From the NCBI GenBank assembly GCA_030789695.1, contig CM061141.1, forward strand, positions 164,577,579 through 164,641,578: 64,000 nucleotides of DNA, given 5' to 3'. A program made the position numbers and the translations under genes. Positions 45,280-57,405 of the stretch are shown one piece after another; within the stretch, counting starts at the first letter, position 1; every line of letters starts with the position of its first letter. The DNA comes from Scilla litardierei (lineage: Eukaryota > Streptophyta > Magnoliopsida > Asparagales > Asparagaceae). The notes under the pieces are model-generated. The model saw only the letters and a list, made by a program, of their open reading frames with translations. It did not search any database and was not told the DNA's origin.

Positions 45280-47847
45280 TGAGACACTATAAGAGAAATG
45301 ATCGAAAGTGTTATCTCTAGGATGAAACTATAGGAAGATATATGCCCTTGAGGCAATTTATCCTATGAAAAATCTTGTTCAAAATATAAATGGTACTAAT
45401 TATCCTAGTATAAATTCAATGAATTATATACTTGGATAATTTCCTTAGACTTAAAGTGAGGTCATTACATATCTAGATGTAGATCTCGATTATGGGAAGT
45501 AAATGACCGATATGAACTTAAGTCTTAAAACGTTCATGGTCATAGATGTGTCGAGAAAAGGATATCGACACATCGGACAGACCATTGTGTCTTTGTTTTA
45601 CCCTAAAAGGTAATGATGATTTCATAGTCATTCGATCTGGCGAAGTCAGAGACAAGGCACATGTGCTCATTAGAGAATAAGTCCACTGAACGACCCAATG
45701 AAGAGTTATTAAATGGTTAAACTGTAACTAAACTGTCATTAATAACTCTATAGTGATGATAGGCAAGTTGGTCCTTAAGACCAGAAGTCGTTGTACGAAC
45801 CTGTGCGTGAATAGTGTCACTTAGATCTATGATCTAGCTTCGAGGCCATGCATGCTGAAAGGTCTTAGGTTGGGTGACACTTGAAGCATATGAGGAAAGT
45901 AAATGACTAAGATGGGAATCGTCTCTTCTGTTAAAGGGAAGTTCGTGTCACAGACACAGTATGGTTCTTTGTGCTAAACCTCAGCCAGGGTACGTTGTAA
46001 GATGTACAACGTGTATATAACAAAGACCGAAGTATGCTGACCGATGTTGGTTAGTAGGGTTGATAGTTTACCATACCCTAGGCCATGCAAGGACATAGTT
46101 ATGACGAAGGGACTAAAACTGCGGTATTCATCACTGCCACAGTCAAAGTGATCCCGATGACACTTTTGTCGATGGGTCAAACACGTAATTATGATGCCGA
46201 AATAAGGGCGACACCTGCTGCTCGTGGTTAATGTCGTCTAAGGGTTTCGAGCCCCAATCTGTAGTAGGGTTAGGCTGCATGGTCTCACACCGAGTTTGGT
46301 TTGCGTCTTAGTAATAGGAAGAAGTTAGGAGGAGTGCACTCCGGTGCACGAGGATAATTGAAGTCACAAAGAGTTTGTGACATTAAGTCGATCTATATTA
46401 AATTAAATTTAATAGGGTCGCATAATTTTTTGACATTAAATGAGATTTAATAATGTAGCAAAATGTTTGCGACTTCAGTATTAGTAGAATGATGTATGGG
46501 ATTAATGAATGTGATGCAAATGGATTTAAAATGCAACGTAAATAGTTTACGATAATATTTTAGATCATATAACACATAGAAATGGATAGTCCTATTCGAA
46601 CCATGCTTTCCAACGAATCAGAAATCGGCCAATCGAAGTTGTAGAACTCAAGAAACAACCGAAAAGGCCAGAACTGGGCAAAAGAGCCCAATTCCGCCCA
46701 GCCCAGCTTGGGCGGGCGGGTCCAGACCCGCTAGGCGGGTTGAACCTGCCCGCAAAGGGGGGGTCCAGCCCAGTGGCGGGCTGGACCCGCCTGCATAAGC
46801 GGGCGGGTCAAAGCGGGCGGGCTCTGGCTCGAGCCCGCCCGCCTGGGCAGGTGGGGGCTCGAGCCTGCCCGCACAGCGGGTGGGTCAGACCCACCCGACC
46901 AGATACGGGCGGGCGCCCCAAGTGGGCTCGGTGCGCCCTTTGGGCCCACCTAGCTGGCAGGTGGGCCCCACCTGCGGGGCCCACAGTCCAGCAAACCCTA
47001 GGGGTTTGTGACGGCTGGAATTTTAGCCGATTTGTGACTTTTGCTCAACTATGAGCAATTGTTTGAGAGGTTAAACAAAGTCAGATTCATCACCATTTGT
47101 TTTTATTATGTTCACCGTTCATAGCTCTTCGAAATGATAAGTTGTATCACTTCTGAACTCAACGGTGAGGGAGATTGAATTAGTTGAAGTTTAGCCTTTA
47201 AGAAAGGCAAACTAACTTAATTAATTCTCCTATTCATTAATAGTCGCACATTGCTCGTGCGACGAGCAAGTGGGTCCGACTCCCTATATAAATAGGGGTC
47301 GACACCCTTTAGAAAAACTTGCACCAAGTCTCTGAATTGAGTAGCTCCAAAAAGTTTTAAGCACGCTCGATTCAAGACAAAATTATTTTTCCTCCTTTTT
47401 CTTCTGTTCCTTTGTGTGCGTTCTAGCAAAACAACGAGAAGGATCGGTTCGAGCCGAAGTCTAAGACGTTGGATCGCTCTCAAGTGAAATCTTCTTCTGC
47501 AAGTGGTTGGCTCAGAGGCGCGGTGTTGGCTCGCTTTGGGTGGATCAGTTCAGGACGTTAAGGCGGCTAGCTTCGGGGAGCAGAAGGTGGTTCGGTACAC
47601 TTTGCCGGTGCAAGCAAAGTTCTGGGTATGTAGTTTAAAATGCTTTCATTTAATTATATTGCAGTAGGTTAGATCTATCTTGGGTTGGTCAGATCCACCT
47701 CAAGATAGCATAGGTCTTGAAATCGTTAGGGCTTTCGTTAAATAGTTTAATGGTTTTTTTCCGCTGCTTATTTGATTTGCTTCTATCATCCGTCTGACGT
47801 AGGACGAGCACAGAATTTATGCTCTGTGGGTCCCCCAAAACCCTTCA
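45280..47847 (+). repeat. 5' LTR of element H (about 2568 bp)
   Basis: Starts TGAGACACTATAAG and ends AACCCTTCA, one base before the primer site. A GCGGGCGGGTC-rich block (46690-46965) lies upstream of a TATA box CTATATAAATAG (47284-47295). The start is placed where Copia RNase H similarity ends. Confidence 0.6.
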
Positions 47848-47848
47848 G

Positions 47849-47860
47849 TGGTATCAGAGC
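47849..47860 (+). promoter_or_regulatory. Primer binding site of element H
   Basis: TGGTATCAGAGC, complementary to initiator tRNA-Met. Confidence 0.9.
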
Positions 47861-49308
47861 TTTTGGTCTGCATGTGATCTAAGGACTGCAATATTTTAAA
47901 TGATTGTATGATTTTTTAAGATACATAGAAAATATATTTTAACTTTATGTGATAATTTTTATGAAACTATTGATTTTATTAGATAAAAATTTTATGTTTT
48001 TAAAATCATTCTTATGATTTAAGTGTTAAATTTTAAGATGCATATTAATTATTTATAAGATAATTTTAATATGTTGTTCATATTTAATAATTATTTGATA
48101 ATTGTTAGATAGTCGGAAACCAAATTTTATGTGATAAAGTTAGTTTAGTTTATGTTTTAATGGCCATTCTATATTCTTGCTTATTATTTGATGATTCAAG
48201 AAACCCTTTTAGGTTAGCCATTAAAAACCCCTTTAAAATTTATGCGATGAATTTTAAAATAACCTGCTATGTTTAATAAACTGTTACAACATTTAAATAC
48301 ATAATTCCTGATTAGGGTAGCCCTTTTTGACGACGATTATTATTTTAATCATAATAATAATAATTTTCATTAAAGGCTACACTTTAAAGTGTTGTAATTT
48401 GTATTTATTAAAATCCTAATAAACGATTAGGATAGCACGTTAATACAACCAAAACCTTATAGTTGATAAGGACTTAATTAAAGTTATTAACGAATCCTAA
48501 TAAATTTTGAATTTTAAGGATTCCACTAGTTGATAGGATTAACTAGTTCTAATAAAAGCCTTTTAGTTGATGGCACGCATATAAATGATAAGTTTCATTC
48601 AATGGACCATGATCCAGTCAATGTGATTGGCTAATGTTAGATCGCCCTAGCTAGACTGAGGATAAGTGATCCTGGCTTAGTCAATTCCCTGGCCATGTCC
48701 GCTGGACCGTAATGATGTGAATCATGATTATATGACACCATCGACTATAGCTAAGTCTAATACGTTAATAATCTTTTTCAAGATAAAATGTTGCCCTCTT
48801 TGTTTTGGAGTTTTGTCAACTATAGGATTCATGTTATAGTTGTTGAGCACACTCAAGCTATGGCATGACAACCTTATAGAAACCAACTTCTTATTACATA
48901 TGATGTAGTCTAGCCTTGACCCAAACCGTCGTGTCGTGAATACACCGAGCGCCGGCATAAGTTAAGCTAGACACGAAAGCAAGGGTCTGACTAGGCTAGT
49001 CATTAAGATTTGGATGAGCACACTCATGATCATAAGTGGCTAGGGGTAAATGTATATAAGGATTCATATATGATATGATTTATGAAGAGTTCATCTACCG
49101 ACTACATAGTCAAACAAATTGTTGAGAACACTCAAGGTTGTGAGACTCAGGGTGGTTGGATCCCTCTCCCACAAACTTTTTTAATTATAATAAATTGTTT
49201 ATTATTACGGCTTAAAATTCTTTAAAAATAGTGGGAGAATATAGTTTAATAAAAACCTCTTATACTATACAAGAACATATGCTAATTCAATTTCTATTAA
49301 AATGCAGT
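47861..49308 (+). other. Leader of element H
   Basis: Long A/T-rich untranslated leader with no credible ORF. Copia leaders of this length are known in some lineages; no other feature was seen. Confidence 0.5.
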
Positions 49309-49692
49309 ATGGAGTCAGGATTAAAATCCATAATCGAGAAGAACATGCTGAATGGGACGAACTACAAGGATTGGCTGAGGAACATCAAGCTGGTCCTCTC
49401 GCTAGATGGGATAGGCTACGTACTGACGGAGGACGCTCTAGAGAAGCCCGACGAGGATGCCACCAACGAGGAGAAGGAAGCATACAAGCAGAACCAAAGG
49501 GATGCAGAGAAGGCCAGGTGCCTTACTCTGGCCTCAATGACCAATGACCTGCAAAGAAAGCATGAACATATGGATGTTTTGAGCATGCTTTTGAATGCAG
49601 AGGAATTGTATGACAAGCATTATAGAGCTGCCAGATTTGAAGCCACCTGCAATCTTTGGGGAGCCAAGATGACGACGAGCCCTAAACAATGA
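49309..49692 (+). pseudogene. Copia gag of element H, N-terminal part
   Basis: The ATG at 49309 is preferred over the one at 49231 because Copia gag homology begins there: MESGLKSIIEKNMLNGTNYK, then WLRNIKLVLSLDGIGYVL and DEDATNEEKEAY. Similarity continues to ATCNLWGAKMT and then stops at the junction with the LTR fragment. The last residues are chimeric. No zinc knuckle or pol remains. Confidence 0.8.
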
Positions 49693-50106
49693 TGTCGTTC
49701 TTCATACTAGCGGCTTAGGCTAGGGTTTGCACGAGAGTGGACCCTAACCTAGGTTTGCTATAGACCGGCAATAGCGCGAGAGCGTGAGCTTGGTTCTACA
49801 TTAAGTTGCGACTAGTTTACCGACATTCAAGCTTGGCAACAATGAAAATGATGATTCACAAGGATGAGAGACGGTCCGTAGTGGGGATTTCCTATCCCTA
49901 GACGCTTTATTATATTGATATTTCTTTTGATACTTGAACGATTGTGACTATTAGACACAACTATTCTTGATTATCTTGATAGCTAGGTGATTGGAAAAAA
50001 GACACGGTCATTTGTCCTCCCTGAGTTCGATACCCGCTCGCCGCTACACCGTGCGCTTGCGGTAAGACTACAAGTCGTTTTTCGGGTGTACACTCGGACG
50101 CGATCA
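49686..50106 (+). repeat. Inverted fragment of an A-family LTR (3' part)
   Basis: It matches the complement of the U5 side of LTR A: CTATAGACCGGCAATAGCGC, GATACCCGCTCGCC and the terminal GCGATCA at 50106. One leader hairpin survives as TAGGGT/ACCCTA around a mutated loop (TTGCACGAGAGTGG). The rest of the element is absent. Confidence 0.8.
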
Positions 50107-50325
50107 AGATGCTCTTAGGGCTAGGGTTATGGTTAGTGTATTGATTAGAATGAGTCGCAGAGTTGAGTTTTAACTTGATTCATGACAAGCGTGCACGTGT
50201 GAATGCGAAAACGAAGCACGCTCTTTGATTATGACTTAGTTTATCTGTACATGGACTTCAAGTATGATACCATTCTACAACTTAATTATATCCAAACTTT
50301 GATGTGTTTGGATTAATTAAGATTA

Positions 50326-50397
<72 letters not shown>

Positions 50398-51856
50398 CAT
50401 TAGTTATCTTTACTCACACCCCTCCCCTCACACACACACACACACACACAGATATATATATCACCTATTACCATATAATATATCACCTATAACACTTTGT
50501 TTTTGGGTATGTGTATATATATCGATCACTAGAAAGTACATGTGCACATAGTGCACATGGATCAAAGTCAAAACACACATTGATAAATATCATGATGGAC
50601 TACGCTTTAGGGTTCAGGTTAGGTTTAGTGTTAAGGTTAGAATGAGACGCAGAGTGGAGTTTTCCCTTGATTCGTACCAAGCGTGCACGTGAGAATACGA
50701 AAATTGTAGGAAATTAAGAAATGTTGCAATTCATTCCTAGTGACAACAATAAATTATTACTTATGTGCTAGAACAACGAATAAATATGCATTAAAAATAT
50801 TTTTAAATAACATAATTTTAAAAAATTAAAAAAATTGCTCTTTATATGCATCGTCTTATTGATCTTATCAATATAGTAAATTTGGTTCATTAAAATATTT
50901 CAATAAACATAAGACATGCTTTGTAAAAAGAAAATTCATTATTTGCATAGGTATGAAGCCTGTCAAGTAATTTTTAATTAAATACGTTATCATATTACAT
51001 ATACTTAATATGCAATAGATGATACTACATTATAAAATGTAGTGATTAAGATTCCAAGTTCCATAATACAATTCCAAGTTGTAAACTTTAGGAAAGTAGG
51101 GTTAGGGTTCCGTCTCCTCCTTTTATCGTTTTGAACCTTAGGGTTAGGGTTCCGTCTCCTTATCCAATCGTTTTGATCCCTAGGGTTAGGGTTTAAGAGA
51201 GCGTGAGAGGAAGGGAGGGAGGGAGGGATGGATGGATGGAGGGCATGATCTGCCCAGAGCGCGCGACCTTCGCTTTCGACTGGGTCACACGTGCACTCAA
51301 TTGCACGCTTGGTTTCTGGGCAAACTCAAATTTTGAAGCGTTTCTGGTTAAACTCAATTTTTATAAGTGTTTCTTTTTATACTCGTTTATTATTTTATTT
51401 GTTTTACAGTTTCTTTTTATACTCGTTTATTATTTTATTTTTTTTACAGTCTAACTTATTATTTTTTGGTAGGGCCAACTTGGCGAGGGCGGTTTTGGCG
51501 ATGGAGGTCCTTCAAGACCTGATGGTGGCATCGGTCATGGCGAGTGGAGCAGGATTGGGGGTGATGGCGATGGCGATGGTGGCGATGGTGGCGTTCGATG
51601 ATGGTGATGGTGAGGCGTTCGATGGCGATGGTGCAGGTATGGGGATGGGGACGTTGGCTATATGTTTAGTTTTTAAACTGTGGTCGTTGGCTATGTATAA
51701 TATACTTTATTTGATTGATTTTCTTCGATAAATTTATGCATTACCTTTTTATCAGTTGCTTATTTTATTTTGTTGTATACATGCACATATTTAACCGTTT
51801 AAAAATTGTATATTATAAGTAGAAAATACAACAATTTTTTTAAAACAATTTAGACT
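50107..51856. other. Unassigned DNA with simple and local repeats
   Basis: Contents: a TA microsatellite (50329-50395) and CA run (50429-50450). A duplicated segment of about 100 bp (50112-50212 and 50609-50705) contains GAATGAG-CGCAGAGT and CAAGCGTGCACGTG. AGGGTTAGGGTTCCGTCTCC occurs twice (about 51099 and 51139), with a third AGGGTTAGGGTT at 51183. A GGGA/GGAT run lies at 51211-51243. Exact 40-bp tandem copies lie at 51369-51408 and 51409-51448. A GGCGATGG-rich stretch covers 51490-51640. No supported gene. Confidence 0.6.
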
Positions 51857-52415
51857 TTCAGCCACGGAAAAATCTGTGGCCGATAGCAAGATACGGCCAC
51901 GGAATTGTCCGTGGCCAACACGTATCGGCCACGGATTATATGCACAAAAATGAACATTTCGTGCACATAATCTATGGACATTACGTAATGGCCACGGAAA
52001 AATCCGTGACGGATACATACTTATGGCCACGGCAATGTCTGTGGCCGATAGCATCTGCCCACGGTTTGTTTGTACGGATTACGTCAGCTGCATGCCCATT
52101 ATCTGTGGCCGTTATATATCGCCCACGGACCTTTCCGTGGCCATATATATGTATCATTCACGGATTTGTCTGTGGTCGATACTTTTATATAGTATTTTAT
52201 TCGGATTATCGGCCATGGACATCCGTGGGCATTAATTCGTGGCAGATTATCAGCCACGGAATAGTCCGTGGGCAAAGGGGGTATCAGCCAATACGGTATC
52301 AGCCACGCAGTTTCGGCCACGAAATTTTTTTTACCTGGTCGTACCGTTTCAGCCACGGATACACGGCTTTCAGCCACGGATTTGTCCGTGGCTGAAAGCC
52401 AGATAAGTAGTAGTG
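51857..52415 (-). mobile_element. CACTA (En/Spm-type) transposon end with subterminal palindromes
   Basis: The minus strand begins CACTACTACTTATCTGG at 52415. Behind it lie about fifteen copies of CCACGGA/TCCGTGG, many arranged as GCCACGGA-N4-5-TCCGTGGC. Such arrays bind transposase in this superfamily. The opposite terminus was not found in the window; the array fades at about 51857. Confidence 0.7.
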
Positions 52416-52421
52416 TAATTT

Positions 52422-52690
52422 GGTACAAGATTTTACCTCATCAAGCTCCCCCATCAAGCAAAGGGAGGAGTGCACAGTTTCCTCCTGAGATTCGTCTTCA
52501 TTGTCCATATCCCATGCTAACACCAGAGATTTTCCTTTCTGCTCTGCAGCGTTGTTCTTTGATTGTGGGCATTGCTTCATGTAGTGTCCCTGCCTTCTGC
52601 CTTTAAAACATATAACACGATCAGTAGCAGTCTGTTGATTCGGGTTGAATATTGCATATTTAACCCCCCTATTTTTTCCATATTCTGTGC
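52422..52690 (-). pseudogene. Copia gag, zinc-knuckle part of fragment I
   Basis: The minus-strand frame includes CFKGRRQGHYMKQC, a CCHC knuckle with its second cysteine changed to glycine. An acidic stretch, DNEDESQEETVHSSLCLMG, follows, typical of the region after the knuckle in Sirevirus gag. It continues the gag on the other side of LTR J. Confidence 0.75.
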
Positions 52691-52695
52691 TCATA

Positions 52696-54760
52696 TGATA
52701 GTTAATTGGTCTCTAATACGTTCGTATTTTGTATATCATTATTTATTAGAGCAAACCATTGATTTGTGCACAAAGTATGAATTTTAGTGAGTATTTTTGC
52801 CTTTTTATATTTTTCATGGCTTGGTCTCGATCTCACGATTCCAACGACTATTTATTTGTATTTTTCTGAAATCTGTGCTAATTACTGGGAATTTTTGAAT
52901 GCAGAATACCATTTAATTAAAGATATACGAAGGAAATACGGAGAAAATACACAATATATACGCCACGTGGCGTAATCTAGGCTGCCCAATCTTCATCCAG
53001 AGGACACAAATCGCGTACGACGAAGCTAGCTAATGGCCGTTGGATCTCGATCCAACAGCCATATGAAATCCGCAGCGGTTCAAAGCAGACGACGGTTCCG
53101 TGCCACGTGGCACGATCCCAGTGCTCCTCGCCCATATCCAACGGTCGCTGGAAGTTGATGATGCGGCGAAACACGGAGCGTTCGATTACAATCGAACGGC
53201 TGAGCATCAAGCCGCAGGCGAAACGAAGAGGGCGCGATCTGACCGTTGGATTAAGATCCAACAGTAGAATTGATTTCGAATCGAAATCGGATTAAGGCTG
53301 AAGCGCGGGATACGTTGCTCTATCTGAGACACTACACTTTGATCAGACGGTGTACGATTACCCTGCATCGGATGCGGATGAGGATGAAGCAAGCGGGCGC
53401 GGAGAAGATCCGATTGCCACGTGGCACGACCAGGATTAATCCCGCCTCCGATCGAACGGCTACGGTTTGATCCGGCTGAGAGATTGCAGGCTTAGTTCGA
53501 TTTGAAGCGGGTTTAGACCCGTTAAGCACAGTAAAACCCGCAATCTAAGTATATAAGGTATTTCAAGGGTTTTTGAGCGTATTCTGGCGTATTTTGGGGC
53601 TTTTGGATAGGCTACTGTGCGTATTTCGACAGGGAAAAATTCTGATAAATTTCAGAGTCTATTCTTCTTATTTTCATGGAGTTTTGGTGTCTATCTTGGA
53701 GATTTGGTGATAAATTCTTGAACTTATACCTCGTATTTGGTGCTTTTTCATTGTATTTCGATACTTGAACGATGTATTCATCTATGAAATCTGATTTTTC
53801 TTGCACCATGATTAGCTAATCTCCTTGTGCTATGGTTTTGATGTAATTAGGAGTATGTAATTGCTAAATTTCATGTCTTTAGCCTTATTATCATGTTAAA
53901 ATTGCTCGTAACATTGATTTCTACATCGTATTTGTTGGGTATTCTTCATTGTCGATATCTTTGATGTTCCCTATGGCTAGACCCTGATAAGGCTAGCTAA
54001 TTTATGTTCTCTAATCAGGACATATCATTGCGCTTATCGTTTAATGAAATCAACGTTGCAAGTAATGCGTATACGGCTATTTTAACTAGTTTTTATTGAT
54101 TCATCTTCCGACGTCTTCACGCCTTGACCGGGTGAAGCGTTGTGTGATACAAAAGACATGAAATTTCAGAGATTATAAACTCCTAATGAAGTCACAACCA
54201 TAGCACATCATCTCGTTTAGGGTGCCGTAATCATTGATTTTGATATCTTTTCGCCCTATTTGAATTGTATAATTGCGTATTTTGTTAATTTCTATATATA
54301 TCTTGTTTGGGTATGTTATACGGAGACGTGTGCATGATTGAATCGAATCTGATCTTTGCGGACTTATTCGATATGCGTGTTTATTTTCCTTATGAAATTG
54401 ACGTTATACGTGATTAATTCTTTGGCACATTTTTATGCGCTTGATCGACATATTGTCCGACATTCTCGTGCCCTGACCGGACGAAACATTGAGTTATAGA
54501 AAAGGTATTAACAATCATTGATTGCGCACACCCTAACGAAATCATACCGGAGTCACCGTAAATATCGTAGGATTTTCTTTTGTTATTCTAAACTCTTGAT
54601 CCTATATCTTTATATTTTTAGGTGGTTGGTTATTATCGTTTTAGTACTCTTTACAAACTGAAGTCGTGGTTTTGCAGGTCAGTTGTCCCATGGATTCGAT
54701 ACCTGGACTCACCAGGATATTACTTGGTCGATCTCCTGCGCTTGGGAGTAGTTCTCACAT
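52696..54760 (+). repeat. Solo LTR J (2065 bp)
   Basis: Starts TGATAGTTAATTGG and ends GTAGTTCTCACA. Flanking pentamers TCATA (52691-52695) and TCATT (54761-54765) differ at one base, consistent with an old target duplication. A TATA box (TATATAAGG, 53550-53558) is preceded by palindromes such as GCCACGTGGC (three sites), TTGGATCTCGATCCAA and GTTCGATTACAATCGAAC. The family is probably Gypsy of Athila/Tat type, by general LTR layout only. Confidence 0.6.
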
Positions 54761-54765
54761 CATTT

Positions 54766-55640
54766 GAGACGAGGCATCTGCTCAGAGGATTTATCAGTAG
54801 AATTAGACGTGTTAGAACAATTAAACCTTTTTAGCATTTCTGATCTCACATTGCATGTTCTGATATATTTTCTGAAACTTCTGACCAATAATGCTTCCTC
54901 CTCATCCCCATCTTCATCCTCCTTAGCCGGAAGGGCTAGTGCCTTTGAACTCTTGATCGCATCTTTCTCACTAATTTCAATGCTCTGCAACTCAAGCTTA
55001 TGGGACATCAGGTTCCCTTTCAGGTCTTCCACTTTCATCTGCGATAGATCCTTTGGTTCCTGCATGGCTGTGATTTTGGGATGGAAGGAGCTCGGTAATG
55101 CTCTCAAGATCTTTCTGATTTGTTCCAGACTTGAGTACGGCTTTCTAAGAGAGCTAGATTTGTAGATGATGTATGTAAACCTCACAAACATCTTCTTAAT
55201 AGACTCTGATGGAAGCATGCAGAAGCTTTCTATTCAGTGCTGAGCAACGCAAGTCTGGAATCCTTCACCTGTGATGTACCCTCATGCGTCACCTCCAGAG
55301 TATGCCAAATTTCTTATGCAGTTTGACATTGAGAGACACGGTTAAAATTAGCTTTATCCAAAGAACAGATCAGTGCATTCATAGCTTTATTATTCAGAGA
55401 AAAACATTTCTTATCAGCATCATCCCACTTATCTTCTGGCTATAGGATTTTAGTATCTTCAATTTTAATGGTGGGAGTTTTATAACCTTTTTCTACAATG
55501 TTCCACACATCATAATCAACAGAAGCTAAGTATATTCTCATCCTACTTTTCCAGTAAGCAAAATCAACACCGTTAAACTTAGGGGGAGTGGAGATGGACT
55601 GACCCTCAGCAAAAGCAGAATCAGATGTTTTCATGGTCAT
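54766..55640 (-). pseudogene. Copia gag, N-terminal part of fragment I
   Basis: From ATG 55640 the frame gives TPPKFNGVDFAYWKSRMRIY, then a stop. Further frames include AMNALI near 55380, and the gag core at 55218-54766 with IRKILRALPSSFHPKITAMQ and MKVEDLKGNLMSHKLELQ. Two or more stops interrupt it, and LTR J cuts it before the zinc knuckle. Confidence 0.8.
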
Positions 55641-55676
55641 CTAGGCTAGATCCTCTAAACTGGCTCTGATACCACT

Positions 55677-56907
55677 TGTTGGATTTGGATCTAAGCCTAG
55701 AGGGGGTTGAATAGGCTACTAAAAATATTCGTGCAACCGACACGAAATCACCGGCAGTTATAGCATAATCATTCAGACACAGAGTAAGGTAAAGCAGTCA
55801 CAGCGTACACAGACGATATACCCTGATTCGGTCATTCCAACGACCTACGTCCAGCCCCAAAGCAAATACTAGATTATTAAAGTTACTGGAACAACCTGTA
55901 GCTAGAGCACACACTCTACAGTAACATGGCTCTCAGTACCTGCACTCACCAAAGAGCTAAACAATAACTATCCTAGTATAAGCTCTCTCTTAGCTAGCCC
56001 CAACTAACCAAGTCCCAAAAAGATAATAAAAATGTTCTACAAAGATTACAACACCAATATCACAAATATAATAAAGTATAGAGTTTAGAATCGCTCAGTT
56101 TGTGACGGTGTCGATGTCTCTGTCATTCAGTACGTGGTCAGATCAGCTCTGACAAGTAGTAGACTCTGAAGTCCACACAATAGCTTGGCCTCCCTATCTT
56201 GTTGATTCTCAGAAGTTGCGGCAATGTAGGATGCTCCTCAACAAAAACTTGCGGACTGCTCCTCAACAAAAACTTGCAGCCTGCTCCCTTGACAAAAACA
56301 TGCGGCCTGCTCTCTTGACTTGATGATGGAGAGTTTGTAGTCAACAATTTCGGCTAGGATGGAGATGAAACATGGAGAGATTTTGGTCAAAAAATTCGGC
56401 TAACATGGATGTCAATTCTTGCGGCCATGGGATTTTTGTGTGGTCAATTATTTCGGCTGCTTGGTGTTTTGGTTTGAGGGATCTTCTAGGTTGTGACTGC
56501 TTGGAAATTTTTGGTTGGCCGTTCTCTTTTTTTGTTTCCGTAATGATGCACATGAGATCTCTTGGCTTGGAGAGAATTTTGCTGGGATTCAAAGGTCAAA
56601 AATTGCGGCTCTTTGAGGTTTTTTTATTGTGTCGCTTCGTGAAGGTTGCGGCAGCATGGAGTTTTTTTGTGGTCAATGATTTCGGCACTTTGAAATTTTT
56701 GGCTTGAGGGTTCCGCAGAACTTGCGGCTCTTGGTGATTATTTCTTGGTCGTTCTCTTTTTGGTTGCCGCAAAAATTCTCTTCCCTTTTGAGATAGATTA
56801 TATAGGAGATGGTAAGGTTTTGTGTTGCAAGGGGAGAATTCTATAGCAAGGGGGATTTGTATGGGATTGGAGCTTTGAAATTGATTTGATTGGATTTGGT
56901 CTGAACA
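55677..56907 (-). repeat. 5' LTR of fragment I
   Basis: Begins TGTTGGATTTGG on the plus strand. Contains imperfect tandem units with CAAAAACTTGCGG/CCTGCTC (56235-56320) and scattered TTGCGGC words to 56760. The right end is uncertain. Confidence 0.55.
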
Positions 56908-57193
56908 CTAATTGATATGAATCAATCCAATGAGATTATCTCCGTCTCCTCTTGCATTTGACTTGGTCCAAATTGAAAGGTGGGCAAATATCCCGATGTA
57001 AGGGACCCTGCGGGGCTACACACACTAGAGGGGGAGGTGAATAGTGTAATGGCAAGCAAAGTGCTTAATTAAAAGTTACTAAAAATAAATCACAATAAGC
57101 AGCGGAAAATAAACAGAGTGCTCAACAAGAACAATCGCAAACACAATGATTTTACCCTGGTTCCCCAAAACTTGGGTACGTCCAGACACACCA

Positions 57194-57405
57194 GTATTCA
57201 CTATATTCCCACACAAAGAAGTGAATACAATCTCACACAGAGATACCTCACACAGAGGATTTAGGATTCCTACAAAGAGATATCCTTACTCTCACACAAA
57301 GAGACCTCACACAGAGGATTTGTTCTTTCACACAGAAAGAACCAAACTCCCACAGAGAGAGTAACTCCCACAAAGAGAGTAACTAATTCCCACACAGAGA
57401 ATTAG
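57194..57405 (-). repeat. Ten-hairpin array with constant CACACAGA loop in LTR K
   Basis: Examples of perfect stems are GTATTCAC/GTGAATAC (57194-57228), ATCTC/GAGAT around ACACA, TTCTTTC/GAAAGAA (57323-57341) and CTAATTC/GAATTAG (57383-57405). Between them are shorter ones of 4-5 bp. The loops are forms of CACACAGA or CACAAAGA throughout while the stems differ. Confidence 0.8.

Larger units (their letters stand above)
45280..49685 (+). mobile_element. Element H: plus-strand Copia retrotransposon, 3' truncated
   Basis: A complete-looking LTR (45280-47847), primer binding site TGGTATCAGAGC (47849-47860), a 1.4-kb A/T-rich leader and the start of gag. The rest is missing, replaced by an A-family LTR fragment at 49686. 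The tail of the same LTR family is at 7723-7858. Confidence 0.75.
52416..56907 (-). mobile_element. Sirevirus fragment I (gag and 5' LTR), split by solo LTR J
   Basis: On the minus strand: LTR (56907-55677), primer site (55674-55663, TGGTATCAGAGC), gag N-terminal part, solo LTR J, gag zinc-knuckle part, and then the CACTA end. Pol and 3' LTR are missing. The LTR contains CTAGAGGGGGTTGAATAGG near the primer side; its outer limit (TGTTCAGACC on the minus strand) is a guess from TG/CA. Confidence 0.7.

Noticed and set aside
46740..47054. Arginine/alanine/proline ORF
   Set aside because: Produced by the GCGGGCGGGTC repeat block of LTR H.
45275..47848. LTR H as a host gene upstream region
   Set aside because: The primer binding site directly after 47847 and the Copia gag downstream show it is an LTR.
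50304..50492. Isoleucine/tyrosine ORF
   Set aside because: Translation of the TA microsatellite.
51291..51731. ORF of 146 codons with methionine/glycine/alanine repeats
   Set aside because: Spans the 40-bp tandem duplication and a GGCGATGG repeat; no homology recognised and no conserved start context.
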